Part shown: piece after piece, positions 1 through 10,883 of the stretch
How the letters are laid out: each line of letters begins with the position of its first letter
Numbering within the stretch: position 1 is the stretch's first letter
Assembly: GCA_041398785.1 (NCBI GenBank)
Contig: JAWKUA010000008.1
Location: 60,001 to 124,000 of the forward strand
Direction of reading: 5' to 3'
DNA: 64,000 nucleotides
Source of the DNA: Planctomycetaceae bacterium
GTDB lineage: Bacteria > Planctomycetota > Planctomycetia > Planctomycetales > Planctomycetaceae
Made by a program: the position numbers and the translations under genes
Notes under the pieces: generated by a model
What the model saw: the letters and a program-made list of their open reading frames with translations, nothing else
Database searches by the model: none
Told to the model about the DNA's origin: nothing

Positions 1-567
<567 letters not shown>

Positions 568-687
568 ACAAAGATTCACGGCCAGTCGGCCATTAAATCG
601 GCAAGCACAATAACGATATCGCTCTACGCTCAAGCAAGGTCGCCCTTGCTTCGAAAACGCAATTCAGATGCCACTTAGACTTTTTCG

Positions 688-702
688 AATTGTCAAAGAT
701 CG
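688..702 (-). promoter_or_regulatory. boxA-like antitermination site in the rRNA spacer
   Basis: On the reverse strand this reads CGATCTTTGACAATT, close to the rRNA boxA consensus (YGCTCTTTAACAATT). It sits in the 241-base spacer between tRNA-Ala and 23S rRNA, where boxA is normally found upstream of 23S. The role as an RNA antitermination (NusB/S10) site is inferred from sequence and position. Confidence 0.55.
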
Positions 703-808
703 TTGCCGCGAAACGAGTTAGGCCCGAAATCGCGAGCGGGGTACTGTATCGGCGCCCATGCGAGCCGTCAACAGAGTGAATCTCTTTTTTTGACAAGATT
801 CAGGTCAT

Positions 809-881
<73 letters not shown>

Positions 882-937
882 GAGTGGAAATGTGGCGTTT
901 GAGACCGTCAATCGCAGCACCGTGCTCAAACTCACAG

Positions 938-1011
938 TGGACGTGGGAGGACTCGAACCTCCGACCTCAGCTTTATCAGAGCTGCGATCTAACCAACTGA
1001 TCTACACGTCC
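938..1011 (-). tRNA. tRNA-Ile (GAT anticodon)
   Basis: Reverse-strand cloverleaf of 74 bases: acceptor stem GGACGTG/CACGTCC, anticodon loop CTGATAA with anticodon GAT, and T arm GGAGGTTCGAGTCCTCC. No CCA is encoded. It is the first gene seen in this rRNA transcript. A 16S rRNA gene would be expected directly to its right and is absent. Confidence 0.97.
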
Positions 1012-1371
1012 GCTATCGTTCCAAACTGGCGGGCCGGGCATTCTGCCAAGGTACAACCATCATGTCCAGTCCGACACGTTGTTCCCACCGAATTACCGAA
1101 TTCCAAGAAGTGATTGCGGCGACCGGCGAATACCGTGACGCAGCAGAACCCCGAAAGGTTCACACCTGCACGCGAGTCTGACGATGGCGTATCCGATGCC
1201 TGTGAAGTGACGGTGCAAACGGGAATCAGCTACACGACGCCGGGAGGGCGTTTCGCTATGATCAGGCGGCGCCCGGTTGCCGCCGAGTGGTCTCGCCTTG
1301 AACCGACGTGAGCCAATACCATCCGCCTGCTCGTTGACAGATTCTGAAATGCAGCGCAACACGGAGTCGAA
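1012..1371. other. Intergenic region where 16S rRNA would be expected
   Basis: These 360 bases separate tRNA-Ile (leftward) from a rightward membrane-protein gene. No 16S 3' end, such as the anti-Shine-Dalgarno CCTCC context, is recognisable. The region should hold the promoter of the tRNA-Ile/tRNA-Ala/23S unit and that of the gene at 1372. A TTGACA at about 1335 could be a -35 element for the latter, but no convincing -10 box is evident. Confidence 0.5.
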
Positions 1372-2235
1372 ATGAAAGACCCCCGCATCAATCTCCGTTC
1401 TCCGGCCGTAGCGGCCGTGCTGGCATTTCTGATTCCCGGAGCCGGCCACCTTTATCAGCAGCGGAATCTGAAAGCCGGCATCTTTGCAGTCTGCATCCTG
1501 GGCACGTTCTTCGGCGGAATGATCCTGGGTGATTGGCAGCCGGTTTACAGTCAGGTCATCCAGCCATCTGACAGCCTGGCATCTGCTCAAATGCAGCAGA
1601 ATCCGCCGCGGACGAACTGGTCGATCGGTTACGCGGCACAGGTTCTGGTAGGGCTTCCCCGCTTCCGGCACTGGTTCAACAGGAACGATTCCGCCAGGGG
1701 AGAAGGTCCGGCGGGCGTTCTGAAAGAGGCCATCGAGAGCGACTTTCAGGGAGTCGTGCAGGAACGCGGAACGGACGGAGACGCGATGCAACAACCCGTC
1801 TCCGGACGCATCCGCCTTCAGTCTGGCGGCGGAGAGATGGTCGTCGGCAGTTTCGAGGGGAAGACCCACAACGGCCAGTCGCTGAGTCTGGACTTCCAGT
1901 GCAACATCAACCTGGGCCGTCCGGTCTTCGGTTCGCCGCGGCGACTGGTGGCCTGCAAGATTCTCGACGACCCAGACACTCAGAGCATCAGGAGCATTCG
2001 GGGCAGCATTGAACGACCATTCCTGGACTGGTACCAGGCACCGCGCGACGACGCGGAGCTTGACCGACTGCACGGAAAACTCAGTCAGAAGTTCGACCTT
2101 GCGCTCGTGTTCACATGGATCGCGGGGCTGCTGAACCTGATGGCGGTGTGGGACGCGTTCGACGGTCCTGCGTATGGATACGGCGACGAAGAACCAGACG
2201 CTCCCGACAACAAGAATTCCGATAAGAAGTCCTGA
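1372..2235 (+). CDS. Planctomycete membrane protein, DUF6677-like
   Basis: A 287-residue protein. Near the N-terminus (about residues 12-52) lies a membrane hairpin with the motif IPGAGHLYQQRNLKAG, which resembles TM2-type helices. A long polar middle with beta-type sequence follows, then one more membrane helix (about residues 241-262) and an acidic polar tail. The layout matches a planctomycete-restricted family I recall as DUF6677; no activity is known to me. The next gene encodes a small membrane protein on the same strand, so the two may be co-expressed. Confidence 0.7.
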   Translation: MKDPRINLRSPAVAAVLAFLIPGAGHLYQQRNLKAGIFAVCILGTFFGGMILGDWQPVYSQVIQPSDSLASAQMQQNPPRTNWSIGYAAQVLVGLPRFRHWFNRNDSARGEGPAGVLKEAIESDFQGVVQERGTDGDAMQQPVSGRIRLQSGGGEMVVGSFEGKTHNGQSLSLDFQCNINLGRPVFGSPRRLVACKILDDPDTQSIRSIRGSIERPFLDWYQAPRDDAELDRLHGKLSQKFDLALVFTWIAGLLNLMAVWDAFDGPAYGYGDEEPDAPDNKNSDKKS

Positions 2236-2397
2236 ACGATGTCGGCAGCGGTCCGGAAACCGGCGGGTTTGGAGGCTGTCAATTCCGAGGTTGCAGGCAA
2301 CATCGATTCCCGTTTCAATAACCGGATTGCCGGAAGTTCCGCGTTGTTCGTCAACGGATCCACTAACGACCGCCGACAGGAATTGGTGGAGCAGCAG

Positions 2398-2568
2398 ATG
2401 CCGACAATCTTCTATGCCGTCCCGCTCTCACTGGCAGTCAGCATGGCCTACTGCGCCAGCCGCTACGAACTGCCGGAACGCATCTTTCGGTCTGCGGCGG
2501 CGATGTTCGTAAAGATTCTGCTGGGGCTGCTGGTACTGTACGGTGTCTTGTGGTTCTTTTCGTCGTAA
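2398..2568 (+). CDS. Small membrane protein (56 residues)
   Basis: The start at 2398 gives a 56-residue protein with a helix at residues 3-18, a short YELPERIFRSA loop and a second helix at residues 32-54. An upstream in-frame ATG at 2239 would add 53 polar residues. The 2398 start is preferred because a GGTGGAG ribosome-binding site sits 8 bases before it and because the short form is what a conserved small membrane protein would look like. Function is unknown. Confidence 0.6.
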   Translation: MPTIFYAVPLSLAVSMAYCASRYELPERIFRSAAAMFVKILLGLLVLYGVLWFFSS

Positions 2569-2689
2569 TCTGCGTCCCGAAGAACGGCTGAACTGTCTGC
2601 CCGCGAAGAAAGCAATGTGGCGGTCGAAGCTCCGGAGTTCGCCGGTGCAACGCCAACGCGGCAATCTTCACTCCGGCCCGGGACGTGAC

Positions 2690-3925
2690 CTACCGGCCGA
2701 GGTCCAGGCGGAATCCGTCGGAAACATCGCGACCGCTGTTGACGATGGCGGTCAGTGTTTCCGTTTTTCCCGGCCGGACATTCATCAGGCGAGTTGTGCT
2801 GCCAGTGGGGTGACATGCTGCCTGGCTGGCCTGCATTGCTTCAGTTTCCATTTCCGCAAGCCACTGACGCAGTTCGCTGACATATTCGTTGGCAAGGTCG
2901 CTCTTCACGAGTTCACGAAGGAAGCCAGCGGCGCCTTCGTCGGAAAGTTCGGCGTCTTCTGCAGTGGGAAAACGCTTTGCCGGGTCCGGGTGGAGCAACC
3001 TTCGCAGGAGCACAATGAGCAGTTCGCTGAATGCAAATTCATCGACGGGAAGCATTCCCGGCAACCGGTCCAGCAGCGTGTTTTTCGCAGCCATCAGTTC
3101 ACTGTACTTCAGGCCGGCGAACGGTTTCGAGCCGGTCAGCATTTCAACCAGCATATATCCCAGACTGGCGAGGTCAGACTGCGGCGTGGCCCGATAGCCC
3201 GCCAGCACTTCGGGAGCCGCGTATTCCAGCGTACACGGCTGTCCTTCCGGAGGCCGCCCTTCCCAGAAGGCCGATCCGATATCGATAATCTTCACCTGGC
3301 CGGACCGCTTCACCATGACGTTCGATGGCTTCAGGTCACAGTGAATGATCCCTTCACGATGGAGGGCGGAGACGCCGCCAAGGCATTCCCTGAGAATCGC
3401 AATGGCCATCCCCGGCTTTAGTCGGCAGTCGACTTCTCCGGAGGTCACGATCCGCTCATTGATGCTCGCCCAGCGGGATTCCGTGACTGACTCCTGAACG
3501 ATATTCAGCGTATCGCGCCGCAGAATGTGCAGCAGGTCGAACCCGTCGACCCACTCCATTTCCATGTAGTAGATGCCCTGATCCCGGATAAACGTATGCA
3601 CGTCGACGAGATGGTCGTCCTGAATGCGCGCGGCCATGGAAGAGACTTCCGTCAGCCTCAGCATTTCCGCGTCGTATTCCTGAACGGTGCGAAATCGTTT
3701 CGGAGAAAAGAACTTCAGCGCCACGGGAAGTCGAAAACTGCCCGCGCCGCGGCGTTCGGCAAGGACCACGGTCCCCTGCCCTCCGGCACCCAGGACCTTG
3801 AGAAACGGTCGGGCGGTCTGCCAACCAATGCTGCCCTGCCGCAGAAACGCATCAAACGAACTTTGTCGTTTGGCAATGTCGCTGGCTGGGCTGGTATCGT
3901 CTGAGCTACCGGGAGACTTGTTCAC
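2690..3925 (-). CDS. Serine/threonine protein kinase
   Basis: A 411-residue Hanks-type kinase. Visible elements are a glycine-rich loop (LGAGGQGTVV, residues 45-54), the ATP-binding Lys71 in PVALKFF, a catalytic loop HCDLKPSN (Asp197, Asn202), a metal-binding DIG at 215-217 in place of DFG, and AAPEVL near 236. The canonical HRD arginine is a cysteine, so this is a non-RD type kinase not expected to need activation-loop phosphorylation. No transmembrane or extracellular sensor domain follows; the C-terminal 110 residues are polar and helical. It is probably a cytosolic kinase; the substrate is unknown. It is divergent from the ABC-F gene. Confidence 0.9.
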   Translation of the reverse strand: MNKSPGSSDDTSPASDIAKRQSSFDAFLRQGSIGWQTARPFLKVLGAGGQGTVVLAERRGAGSFRLPVALKFFSPKRFRTVQEYDAEMLRLTEVSSMAARIQDDHLVDVHTFIRDQGIYYMEMEWVDGFDLLHILRRDTLNIVQESVTESRWASINERIVTSGEVDCRLKPGMAIAILRECLGGVSALHREGIIHCDLKPSNVMVKRSGQVKIIDIGSAFWEGRPPEGQPCTLEYAAPEVLAGYRATPQSDLASLGYMLVEMLTGSKPFAGLKYSELMAAKNTLLDRLPGMLPVDEFAFSELLIVLLRRLLHPDPAKRFPTAEDAELSDEGAAGFLRELVKSDLANEYVSELRQWLAEMETEAMQASQAACHPTGSTTRLMNVRPGKTETLTAIVNSGRDVSDGFRLDLGR

Positions 3926-4263
3926 GGGAAGTTGGCTCGTGTGATAACGGCAGACACCTTACGGATCGGTGTCTGAACTCTGGCAAGTTTACGGCATTCC
4001 AACCCTCTGGCTACATGAGAGTTACGACATCTCAAAATCAGGTGACAAGTTCGTCCCTGAATTCACTTTAGGACGTTCTCTCGATTGGCAACTGCTCGGT
4101 TGAAGCCCAGGATTCCCGGAAATTCGCTGGCCCGCGAATTTCTTCGCCCGAGATGCTGCCAGGCCGGCGAAAAGCGCAAGACGTGCTTGCGACGGAGAGC
4201 CGCGGAGAGTACAGAGCGCCCGCAAAATCGAGTTCGTTAACGCCATCGGCATTCCGCAACATC
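3926..4263. other. Divergent promoter region between kinase and ABC-F genes
   Basis: The 338 bases between two divergent starts should carry both promoters. Reading upstream of 4264 in frame gives an open but unconserved stretch back to 4153 that does not look like protein of this family, so it is left non-coding. No other gene or clear repeat is seen. Confidence 0.5.
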
Positions 4264-6051
4264 ATGTCCGTTTTGATCCAACTTATTGACGCCGAAAAGA
4301 GTTACGGGGACCAGCGACTTCTGGACGGAGCAAGCGTGACGCTTCACGAGGACGTGAAAGTCGGCTTCATCGGTCGCAACGGAGCGGGAAAATCGACGCT
4401 GCTGCGCGTGCTTCTTGGCGATGAGGAACTGGACAGCGGGGAGGTTATCCGCGGATCGAACCTGCGAGTTGGCTACCTTCGACAGCACGACCCTTTCCAG
4501 CCGGGCGAATCGGCACTCGATTTCCTGATGCGGGACAGTGGGCAGCCCGACTGGAAATGCGGCGAAGTCGCAGGGCAGTTTGAACTGAAGGGTGACTACC
4601 TGAACGGTCCGGTCAGGGATCTGTCAGGAGGCTGGCAGACTCGTGTCAAGCTGGCGGCCCTGTTGCTGCACGATCCCAACCTGCTGATGCTGGACGAACC
4701 GACCAACTTTCTGGACCTGAGAACACAGATCCTGCTGGAACACTTCCTGAAAACGTTTCCGGCCGCCTGCCTGATTGTGTCACACGATCGAGCATTTCTG
4801 ACGGAGACCTGCGAACAGACACTGGATATCTCAAGGGGAAAACTGACGCTCTACCCCGGAAAAGTCGGGCCGTACCTGGCAAAGCTGGACGAAGACCGGT
4901 TGGTCGCCGAGCGTACCAACGCGTCCGTGATCGCCAAACAGAAGCAGTTGCAGAGGTTCATCGACAAGAACCGGGCTCGGGCGACGTCTGCCAGCCAGGC
5001 TCGTTCCAAGCAGAAACAACTCGATCGGCTGCAGACTGTCGAAATCGAAGTCGACCTGCCGACCGCCCGCATCAAGGCTCCCGTTGTGGAGCCGCGTCAG
5101 GGGCCGGCCGTCCGCTGCATCGACCTGGCCATCGGATACCCGGACCATGTCGTGGCCCGCAACATCGATCTGGAAGTCGAACATCAGCAGCGCGCGGCGA
5201 TTGTCGGCGACAACGGACAGGGAAAGACCACGCTGCTGCGTACGCTGGTGGATTCTCTGAAGCCGATCGAAGGCAAGGTTAAGTGGGGCTACGGCTGCGA
5301 AGTCGGCACATACGCTCAGCACGTTTACACGACGCTGCCACAGGATCAAACCGTTCTTGAATATCTTGAGTACCAGGCAAAGCCCGGCACAACAACTCAG
5401 GATTGCCTGAAGGTAGCCGGTTCGCTCCTGTTTCGCGGTGCTCACACCAGGAAACCGATCAGGGTCTTGTCGGGCGGCGAACGTGCTCGACTGTGCATGG
5501 CCGGCCTGCTGCTGGGAACGTACAACGTCCTGATTCTGGACGAACCCGGCAACCACCTGGACGTCGAAACCGTGGAATCTCTGGCGGAAGCATTGCTGGA
5601 ATACGAAGGCACCGTGCTGTTTACCAGCCACGACCGCCACTTTGTCGGTCGCATCGCCACAAATGTCATCGAAGTTCGGGACGGGCGAGCCCGCAACTAC
5701 GGAGGCAACTACGACGCGTATCTCTATTCCGTGAACAAGGAGATCGAGGAAGGTGAGCGCGAACGGGCCGCTCAAAACCGGATGGCCGCTCCTCCGCCCG
5801 AAAAGTCCCGCAAGGCGGCGACCGCTCTTTCCGGCAAGGAACAGTTCAACGCACGAAAGACGCTTCGGAATCTGGAAAAAACCATCGCCCGGCTGGACGG
5901 CGAAAAGAAGGAGCTGAACGCGCGCATGCTGACGACCTCCGACGCCGACAAGGCCATGGATCTGCACAACCAGATCAACGCGATCCAGGTGGAACTCAGC
6001 GACGCCGAAGAAAAATGGTGCGCCCTGCAGGAAGAACTGGGGGAATGGTGA
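4264..6051 (+). CDS. ABC-F family ATPase (Uup/YheS-like)
   Basis: A 595-residue protein with two ABC ATPase domains and no membrane segments, which defines ABC-F. Domain 1 has GRNGAGKST, the LSGGW signature and LLMLDEPTNFLDL. Domain 2 has GDNGQGKTT, LSGGER and VLILDEPGNHLDV. A charged linker full of Lys, Arg and Gln joins them, and a coiled coil ends the protein, as in Uup. Family members bind the ribosome, or for Uup also branched DNA, and relieve stalled translation. The start ATG at 4264 gives a normal N-terminus (SVLIQLIDAEKSYG). The stop overlaps the next start by one base, so it is probably an operon with ygfZ. Confidence 0.92.
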   Translation: MSVLIQLIDAEKSYGDQRLLDGASVTLHEDVKVGFIGRNGAGKSTLLRVLLGDEELDSGEVIRGSNLRVGYLRQHDPFQPGESALDFLMRDSGQPDWKCGEVAGQFELKGDYLNGPVRDLSGGWQTRVKLAALLLHDPNLLMLDEPTNFLDLRTQILLEHFLKTFPAACLIVSHDRAFLTETCEQTLDISRGKLTLYPGKVGPYLAKLDEDRLVAERTNASVIAKQKQLQRFIDKNRARATSASQARSKQKQLDRLQTVEIEVDLPTARIKAPVVEPRQGPAVRCIDLAIGYPDHVVARNIDLEVEHQQRAAIVGDNGQGKTTLLRTLVDSLKPIEGKVKWGYGCEVGTYAQHVYTTLPQDQTVLEYLEYQAKPGTTTQDCLKVAGSLLFRGAHTRKPIRVLSGGERARLCMAGLLLGTYNVLILDEPGNHLDVETVESLAEALLEYEGTVLFTSHDRHFVGRIATNVIEVRDGRARNYGGNYDAYLYSVNKEIEEGERERAAQNRMAAPPPEKSRKAATALSGKEQFNARKTLRNLEKTIARLDGEKKELNARMLTTSDADKAMDLHNQINAIQVELSDAEEKWCALQEELGEW

Positions 6052-6994
6052 TGTCCGGCGACTCGCAGGCTTCCGGAGACACGGCCCACTCAGAGGACAT
6101 GCGGGTAACCGGTGAGGCGGCGGTGGCTGTAAGGCTGGGCCAACTGTGCCGACTGCGGTTCATCGGCCGGGATCGCGCGAAATTCCTGCACAACTTCTGC
6201 ACGAACAACATCACAGCTCTGCCGGCCGGGCGCGCTGCGAAGCATTCTTTGTCGACATCAAGGCGCACGTGCTGGCACACGGATATGTGCTGGCCGGCGA
6301 CCGCTTTCACGATGTCTGGATGCTGCCGGGTGACGAGGCTGCTCTCCGGAACCACCTCGAACGCTACATCATCACGGAGGATGTTGTCGTCGAGTCGCTG
6401 ACGCAAGGTCGGGCATCATTCGCAGTGCCTGGGTACGACCACGCCGGGATCGTCTGGCGCGATGACGTTGAACCGCTGATGTGGCGCACCGCAGACGATT
6501 TCGACGACGCAACTCTAATGTTTGCGGAATGGGACGGCGTTCCCGTCTGCCTTGTTTCTGTGGGGGAATCCGAAGCCAACAGGATGTGGAAAATGCTGAC
6601 CTCCGGCACGCGGCAAGCCACGGACGATGTTTTCGAATCGCTCAGAATTCGCGAGCGATTCCCGATCATCGGGCGGGATCTTTTCGACTCACATCTCGCT
6701 CCGGAAGCGGGACGCAACACGACTGCGATTTCGTACACCAAGGGCTGTTATCTCGGCCAGGAACCGGTTGCCCGGATCGACGCAATGGGGCATGTGAACC
6801 GCCAACTGACGCGATTTCGCATCGGTGAACGTCTAAACCAGGTCGAGCCGGCAAATGCCGCGGAAGTGACGTCCGAAGGCATCGACAGCGAGGGTCGCCG
6901 TATCGGACTTGCCGTGATCCGACTGGCCGGGATCGTCGACGGCAAATCCCCGGTCCGCGTCGGCAACACGGTGTTCGAGGCGGAAGTGTTCTGA
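6051..6994 (+). CDS. ygfZ: Folate-binding YgfZ-like protein, interrupted by a frameshift
   Basis: The C-terminal part shows the YgfZ signature KGCYLGQEPVARIDAMGHVN, whose cysteine is required in iron-sulphur cluster assembly and repair with tetrahydrofolate. The N-terminal part (FIGRDRAKFLHNFCTNNI) is in another frame. The two join at about 6230, where one base appears missing between GGGCGC and TGCGAAGC. The first start codon overlaps the ABC-F stop. If only the downstream frame is used (ATG at 6146), the fold would lack its first strands. Either a sequence error or an inactivated gene. Confidence 0.8.
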
Positions 6995-7171
6995 CACTGG
7001 ATACTTTGCGGAAGTGCCCGTCGGCCGCCCGATTCTCGCTCTTCCGGCCAGCGGTAGAAAGCGGCCACGCTAAAGGCCGCTCGGCAGTTGCGTCGATGAC
7101 ACATCACAGACGTGTGCCGGTTCGCGTTCCGAAAAACCGGCGGAATCTGCCGGATTACGAAGGCGTTCTGA

Positions 7172-7690
7172 ATGTCGAATACGGCAAAGTCCGAACAAAT
7201 GAAGCTCGGCTTTCTGGCCGCGCTGGAGGTCGACGGACGCGGCTATGTGGGTGGTCTGCTGGTGACCAACCACAACGGTCGCCCGCTCGAGTTCCAGTGT
7301 ACGACGCCGGTGAAGCCGGATCGCACTCAGGAAATCCTGTACGGAAAGACACTTCGTCCGTGGCTGCTGGGAGAATTGATCGGCAAAACGCTGCTGGAGC
7401 GCGTTTCCATCAAGCCCGAACTGGTCTTGACCGGCGACGCAGATTTTCTGGAACTGCGAAACCACACGGCGATTCCGGTGGCGTGTACGGACGACTCAAG
7501 CGCGGGTCCGCATGAGTCCGCACCGCAGCTGGGCGGTCGTCGGTTACGGTTCCACGAATCTCACCAGGCCGACGCCGACTTCATTCGCGATCGTTCCAGG
7601 CTGCTGCCGGGCCAGGCGGATCTGGTGGAACCGCTCGAACGGGTCCGCGATGCGCTGAACGAAACGGTCCGGACGGTGATGGCGCGATGA
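7172..7690 (+). CDS. Conserved hypothetical partner of the SNF2 helicase
   Basis: A 172-residue soluble protein without recognised catalytic motifs. The first half looks like a compact beta-rich fold ([20 protein letters not shown], then FQCTTPV and [16 protein letters not shown]); the C-terminus is helical. Its stop overlaps the ATG of the helicase gene by four bases (ATGA), which points to translational coupling and a shared task. I do not recognise a named family. A regulatory or loading subunit for the helicase is an inference from the coupling. Confidence 0.7.
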   Translation: MSNTAKSEQMKLGFLAALEVDGRGYVGGLLVTNHNGRPLEFQCTTPVKPDRTQEILYGKTLRPWLLGELIGKTLLERVSIKPELVLTGDADFLELRNHTAIPVACTDDSSAGPHESAPQLGGRRLRFHESHQADADFIRDRSRLLPGQADLVEPLERVRDALNETVRTVMAR

Positions 7691-9492
7691 AGGCGACACC
7701 GGAGTGTTTCACCATCGATCTGTGCTCGGCGGTGGAAACTGTGCAGGCGGGATTCAATCCGGCCATCCGGCGCGCCGTGCAGATCGGCACGGTGTCGGTT
7801 CCGCTGGACCGCAGGCCGGAATTTGTGCCGTCGTGGAAACCGCGTCGCATTCCGATGAAGTGCATCGGGCTGACGCTTCCTGAAGGTCTGGAGTTCCAGC
7901 CGCCGGAACACAAACACGAAACGCATTCCGACGGCGTTGAATTGAAAAAGATCGCTCCGCCGAAACCTGACACGGAATCACCCGCTGGCGAAGCCGACCG
8001 TCCGAAACGCACTCGCATCAAACCCCCGGCCGACGCGCTGTCACTGCAGGACCGGTTGTTCTATCTGCTGCAGCCTCCACTGGAAACGTGGCTGGCCGGG
8101 CAGGAACTGATCATGCCGTTCGAGCCTTTTCCGTATCAGTACGAAGGTATCGCGTGGCTGTTTGCGAGTCACTCGGCGCTGCTGGCCGACGAAATGGGGC
8201 TGGGCAAGACCATGCAGACGATCACCGGCATCCGCCTGCTTCTGCGAAGCGGCCAGGTTCGCCGAATTCTGCTGATCTGTCCTAAGCCCCTGATCCCGAA
8301 CTGGCAGCGGGAATTCCGCACTTGGGCCGAAGAACTTCCGGTCGTCACGATCGAAGGCAACGGTGCTCGCCGGCGCATGCTGTGGACAATGCCCGGCGTT
8401 CCGATCCTGATTACCAACTACGAATCGATGACGCGCGATCTGTCGGAAATCCCGGAGGACGAACAGCCGAAGTTCGATCTGCTGGTGCTGGATGAAGCAC
8501 AGCGGATCAAGAACCGCGACTCGCGAACGGCGTGCATCGCGCGCGGCATCAACCGTCGCCGAAGCTGGGCTCTGACAGGAACACCGATCGAAAACCGTCC
8601 GGAGGAGCTTTCGTCGCTGTTCGAGTTCATGGAAGTGATTCCTGCGCGAGGCGCGCCGGATCTGCGACAGCTTTCGAAGCTGGCGGACAAGTACATTCTG
8701 CGGCGCACCAAGGATCTGGTGATGTCCGACATGCCTCCGCGCATCGACCGCGACGCCGAATTGCCGCTGACGGACGCTCAGCAGTACGCCTACGAAACCG
8801 CCGAAAAGGAAGGCGTCGTTCAGCTCAACGAAATGGGCGATTCCATCAGTGTGCAGCATGTGTTTGAACTGGTCATGCGGCTGAAACAGATTACCAACTA
8901 CGATCCCCTGACCGGCGAAAGCGCGAAGCTGGAACGGCTGGTGGCGGACATGGAAGAAATCGCGGCCAGCGGCGGCAAGGCGATCTTGTTCAGCCAGTGG
9001 ACGAAGACGATTGACTGGCTGGAACCGCGGCTAAAACCATTCAACCCGCTGATCTACCACGGCGGCGTTCCCACAAAGAAGCGTGAACCGATTCTCACTC
9101 GGTTCAAGGAAGACCCGGACGCTCACATTCTGCTGATGAGCTACGGCACAGGAGCCGTCGGACTGAATCTGCAGTTTGCGGGCTACGTGTTTCTGTACGA
9201 CCGCTGGTGGAATCCGGCGATCGAGGACCAGGCCATCAATCGAGCTCACCGGATCGGCGTGAAGAACCCGGTCATCGTGACCCGGTTCATCAGCGTGAAC
9301 ACGATCGAAGAACGGATCGACCGCGTCCTCCGCGAGAAGCGTGAGCTGTTCAACGCGGTGCTGGGCGACGGTGACAACGAGGACGTGTCGCTGAGCATGA
9401 ACGCGTCGGAAATCTTCGGCCTGTTTGACCTGAAGGCGCGAACGGCAAAGGGTGCAAAATCCATCGGACCCGCAAGACCCGACGCCGCCTGA
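7687..9492 (+). CDS. SNF2-family DEAD/DEAH-box helicase
   Basis: A 601-residue Swi2/Snf2 ATPase. Motif I is ADEMGLGKT (about residue 167), motif II is LDEAQ, motif III is ALTGTPIEN, and the C-terminal helicase half has [27 protein letters not shown] and INRAHRIG. It uses ATP to translocate on double-stranded DNA and move bound proteins such as RNA polymerase (compare RapA). The first 130 residues have no zinc finger or SWIM domain and end in a basic, proline-rich linker. It is shorter than the usual 900-1100 residue bacterial SNF2 proteins. Coupled to the gene before it. Confidence 0.92.
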   Translation: MKATPECFTIDLCSAVETVQAGFNPAIRRAVQIGTVSVPLDRRPEFVPSWKPRRIPMKCIGLTLPEGLEFQPPEHKHETHSDGVELKKIAPPKPDTESPAGEADRPKRTRIKPPADALSLQDRLFYLLQPPLETWLAGQELIMPFEPFPYQYEGIAWLFASHSALLADEMGLGKTMQTITGIRLLLRSGQVRRILLICPKPLIPNWQREFRTWAEELPVVTIEGNGARRRMLWTMPGVPILITNYESMTRDLSEIPEDEQPKFDLLVLDEAQRIKNRDSRTACIARGINRRRSWALTGTPIENRPEELSSLFEFMEVIPARGAPDLRQLSKLADKYILRRTKDLVMSDMPPRIDRDAELPLTDAQQYAYETAEKEGVVQLNEMGDSISVQHVFELVMRLKQITNYDPLTGESAKLERLVADMEEIAASGGKAILFSQWTKTIDWLEPRLKPFNPLIYHGGVPTKKREPILTRFKEDPDAHILLMSYGTGAVGLNLQFAGYVFLYDRWWNPAIEDQAINRAHRIGVKNPVIVTRFISVNTIEERIDRVLREKRELFNAVLGDGDNEDVSLSMNASEIFGLFDLKARTAKGAKSIGPARPDAA

Positions 9493-9876
9493 ACGCCGGT
9501 TTCTCTCTCTCCCGCGACGAACGATGCCGCCGCCAGGCGTCCGGCGGTTGCCGTCAGCCAGGCGCAAACTTCTTCCGGAGAACGCTTTGCGAAAGCAACC
9601 TCGGGTCGCAGCAATGATCCGGGTTGATCGCCGCAGACGCGTTGTGTGCCCGGCACGCGTGACGCGCGACCTGCATGATCGTCACCACTCATCCGGTCGC
9701 CGCAGCTTCGCCGGAAACCCCGACTGTGAGCAACAAACAGTTCAGTGGCGGCTTTCCGCATCGATGTAGGGTTCGCGTGATGCTTCAGTGCAATCCTCGT
9801 CGGCGTGACGCGCCGATTCTGCCATGCATCATGCGCCTGAGGTCCGAAGCCGCCATCGCCACAGCCGGCGTCAGCC
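9493..9876. other. Intergenic region after the helicase
   Basis: These 384 bases have no open frame with coding character on either strand. No clear terminator hairpin or repeat is seen. Confidence 0.4.
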
Positions 9877-10734
9877 ATGACTGTCATCTATTCGCAACTC
9901 GAGTTCGACACGCCGCCCGTGCGTCACTCGGCGAGATCCGAGGCAGCGGTTGTGCCGGTCGTCAATGATCCGACGGAACGCCTGCAGCGGGTTCCGGCGA
10001 CAGCGTTGCCGAAGCGTCCGGCAGACCCCGCCAGCGCCGAGCGAGACGATTTCACCTACGACTCAGCGGGAATTCAGATCTCTTCGTGTCTGGAATCCGG
10101 CGTGCCGCTACCGACCAGAGTCAGGCAACTGTCAAGAACCGACGTTCTGTTGCTGACCGACCGGCCGCTGCGTTTTGGGACCCGACTGCGTCTGGCGATG
10201 TACGTGGATCTGCTGGCGTCGGCATCCAATGCGGGCGTTGTGCACTGGTGTCGCCCCGGAACGGACGGGTGGGAGTTGGGCGCTTTCCTGACATCGCCTC
10301 TGGCCGACCACCTGCTGCTGCGCGCGCGCGGGGGGCTTCGAAACCAGATCCGCTACGAAACGAACTGGCGAGCGTGGGTCCGCTGGGAAGGAACGGAGGT
10401 GCGGCGGCCGGTCCAGATTCTGGATTACTCGGTCAGCGGACTTCGTCTGAGCTGCGATGGCACTGTGACCGGCGAACAGATGTTCTGGCTGTATCAAAAC
10501 TCGGCACCGTCGTCCGGACCGCTTCTGGAAGGGCGCGTGAAGTGGTTTCTGGAGCACCAGCACAAGACCATCGTCGGCTGCTACGTCAGTAACGAGCGTG
10601 CTCGGTGCCTGCCAAGGACGTTCAACCAGGGCGCCAGGCTGCACGTCGAAATCCCGGACATCGGCGCTTCCGGAGCCCTGGATCCGCTGATGCCAATCGC
10701 GACGGACGATTCCGTCGACAACCGAACGGCGTGA
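9877..10734 (+). CDS. PilZ-like domain protein (probably tandem)
   Basis: A 285-residue cytosolic protein. The second half has PilZ features: a basic start (RNQIRYETNWRAWVR), DYSVSGLRL matching the DxSxxG core, and a closing strand VKWFLE...VGCYV. The first half repeats the pattern more weakly (VRQLSRTDVLLL, GTRLRLAMYVD, GVVHWCRPGTDGWELGAFL). PilZ domains bind cyclic di-GMP through an RxxxR motif and the DxSxxG loop. The arginine pair is not clear here, so nucleotide binding is uncertain. No neighbour indicates the controlled process. Confidence 0.6.
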   Translation: MTVIYSQLEFDTPPVRHSARSEAAVVPVVNDPTERLQRVPATALPKRPADPASAERDDFTYDSAGIQISSCLESGVPLPTRVRQLSRTDVLLLTDRPLRFGTRLRLAMYVDLLASASNAGVVHWCRPGTDGWELGAFLTSPLADHLLLRARGGLRNQIRYETNWRAWVRWEGTEVRRPVQILDYSVSGLRLSCDGTVTGEQMFWLYQNSAPSSGPLLEGRVKWFLEHQHKTIVGCYVSNERARCLPRTFNQGARLHVEIPDIGASGALDPLMPIATDDSVDNRTA

Positions 10735-10883
10735 TGAGTCACGTCCGGCGGCACTCGCACGGCACTTTCCCCGGCGGATTCCAACCCAGGGTGTGGCCGG
10801 AGATTGCGATTTCCAGCGATCGAACCTAGGCTGGGCGGAATTCGTGTTCCGTTCCTGATCGGTCGTTCCGGAGTCCTGTTTCG

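Noticed and set aside
1093..2073. 326-codon reverse-strand open frame
   Set aside because: It is the antisense shadow of the DUF6677-like gene; its translation has no family pattern.
4831..5967. 378-codon reverse-strand open frame
   Set aside because: Antisense of the ABC-F gene, whose motifs are clear on the plus strand.
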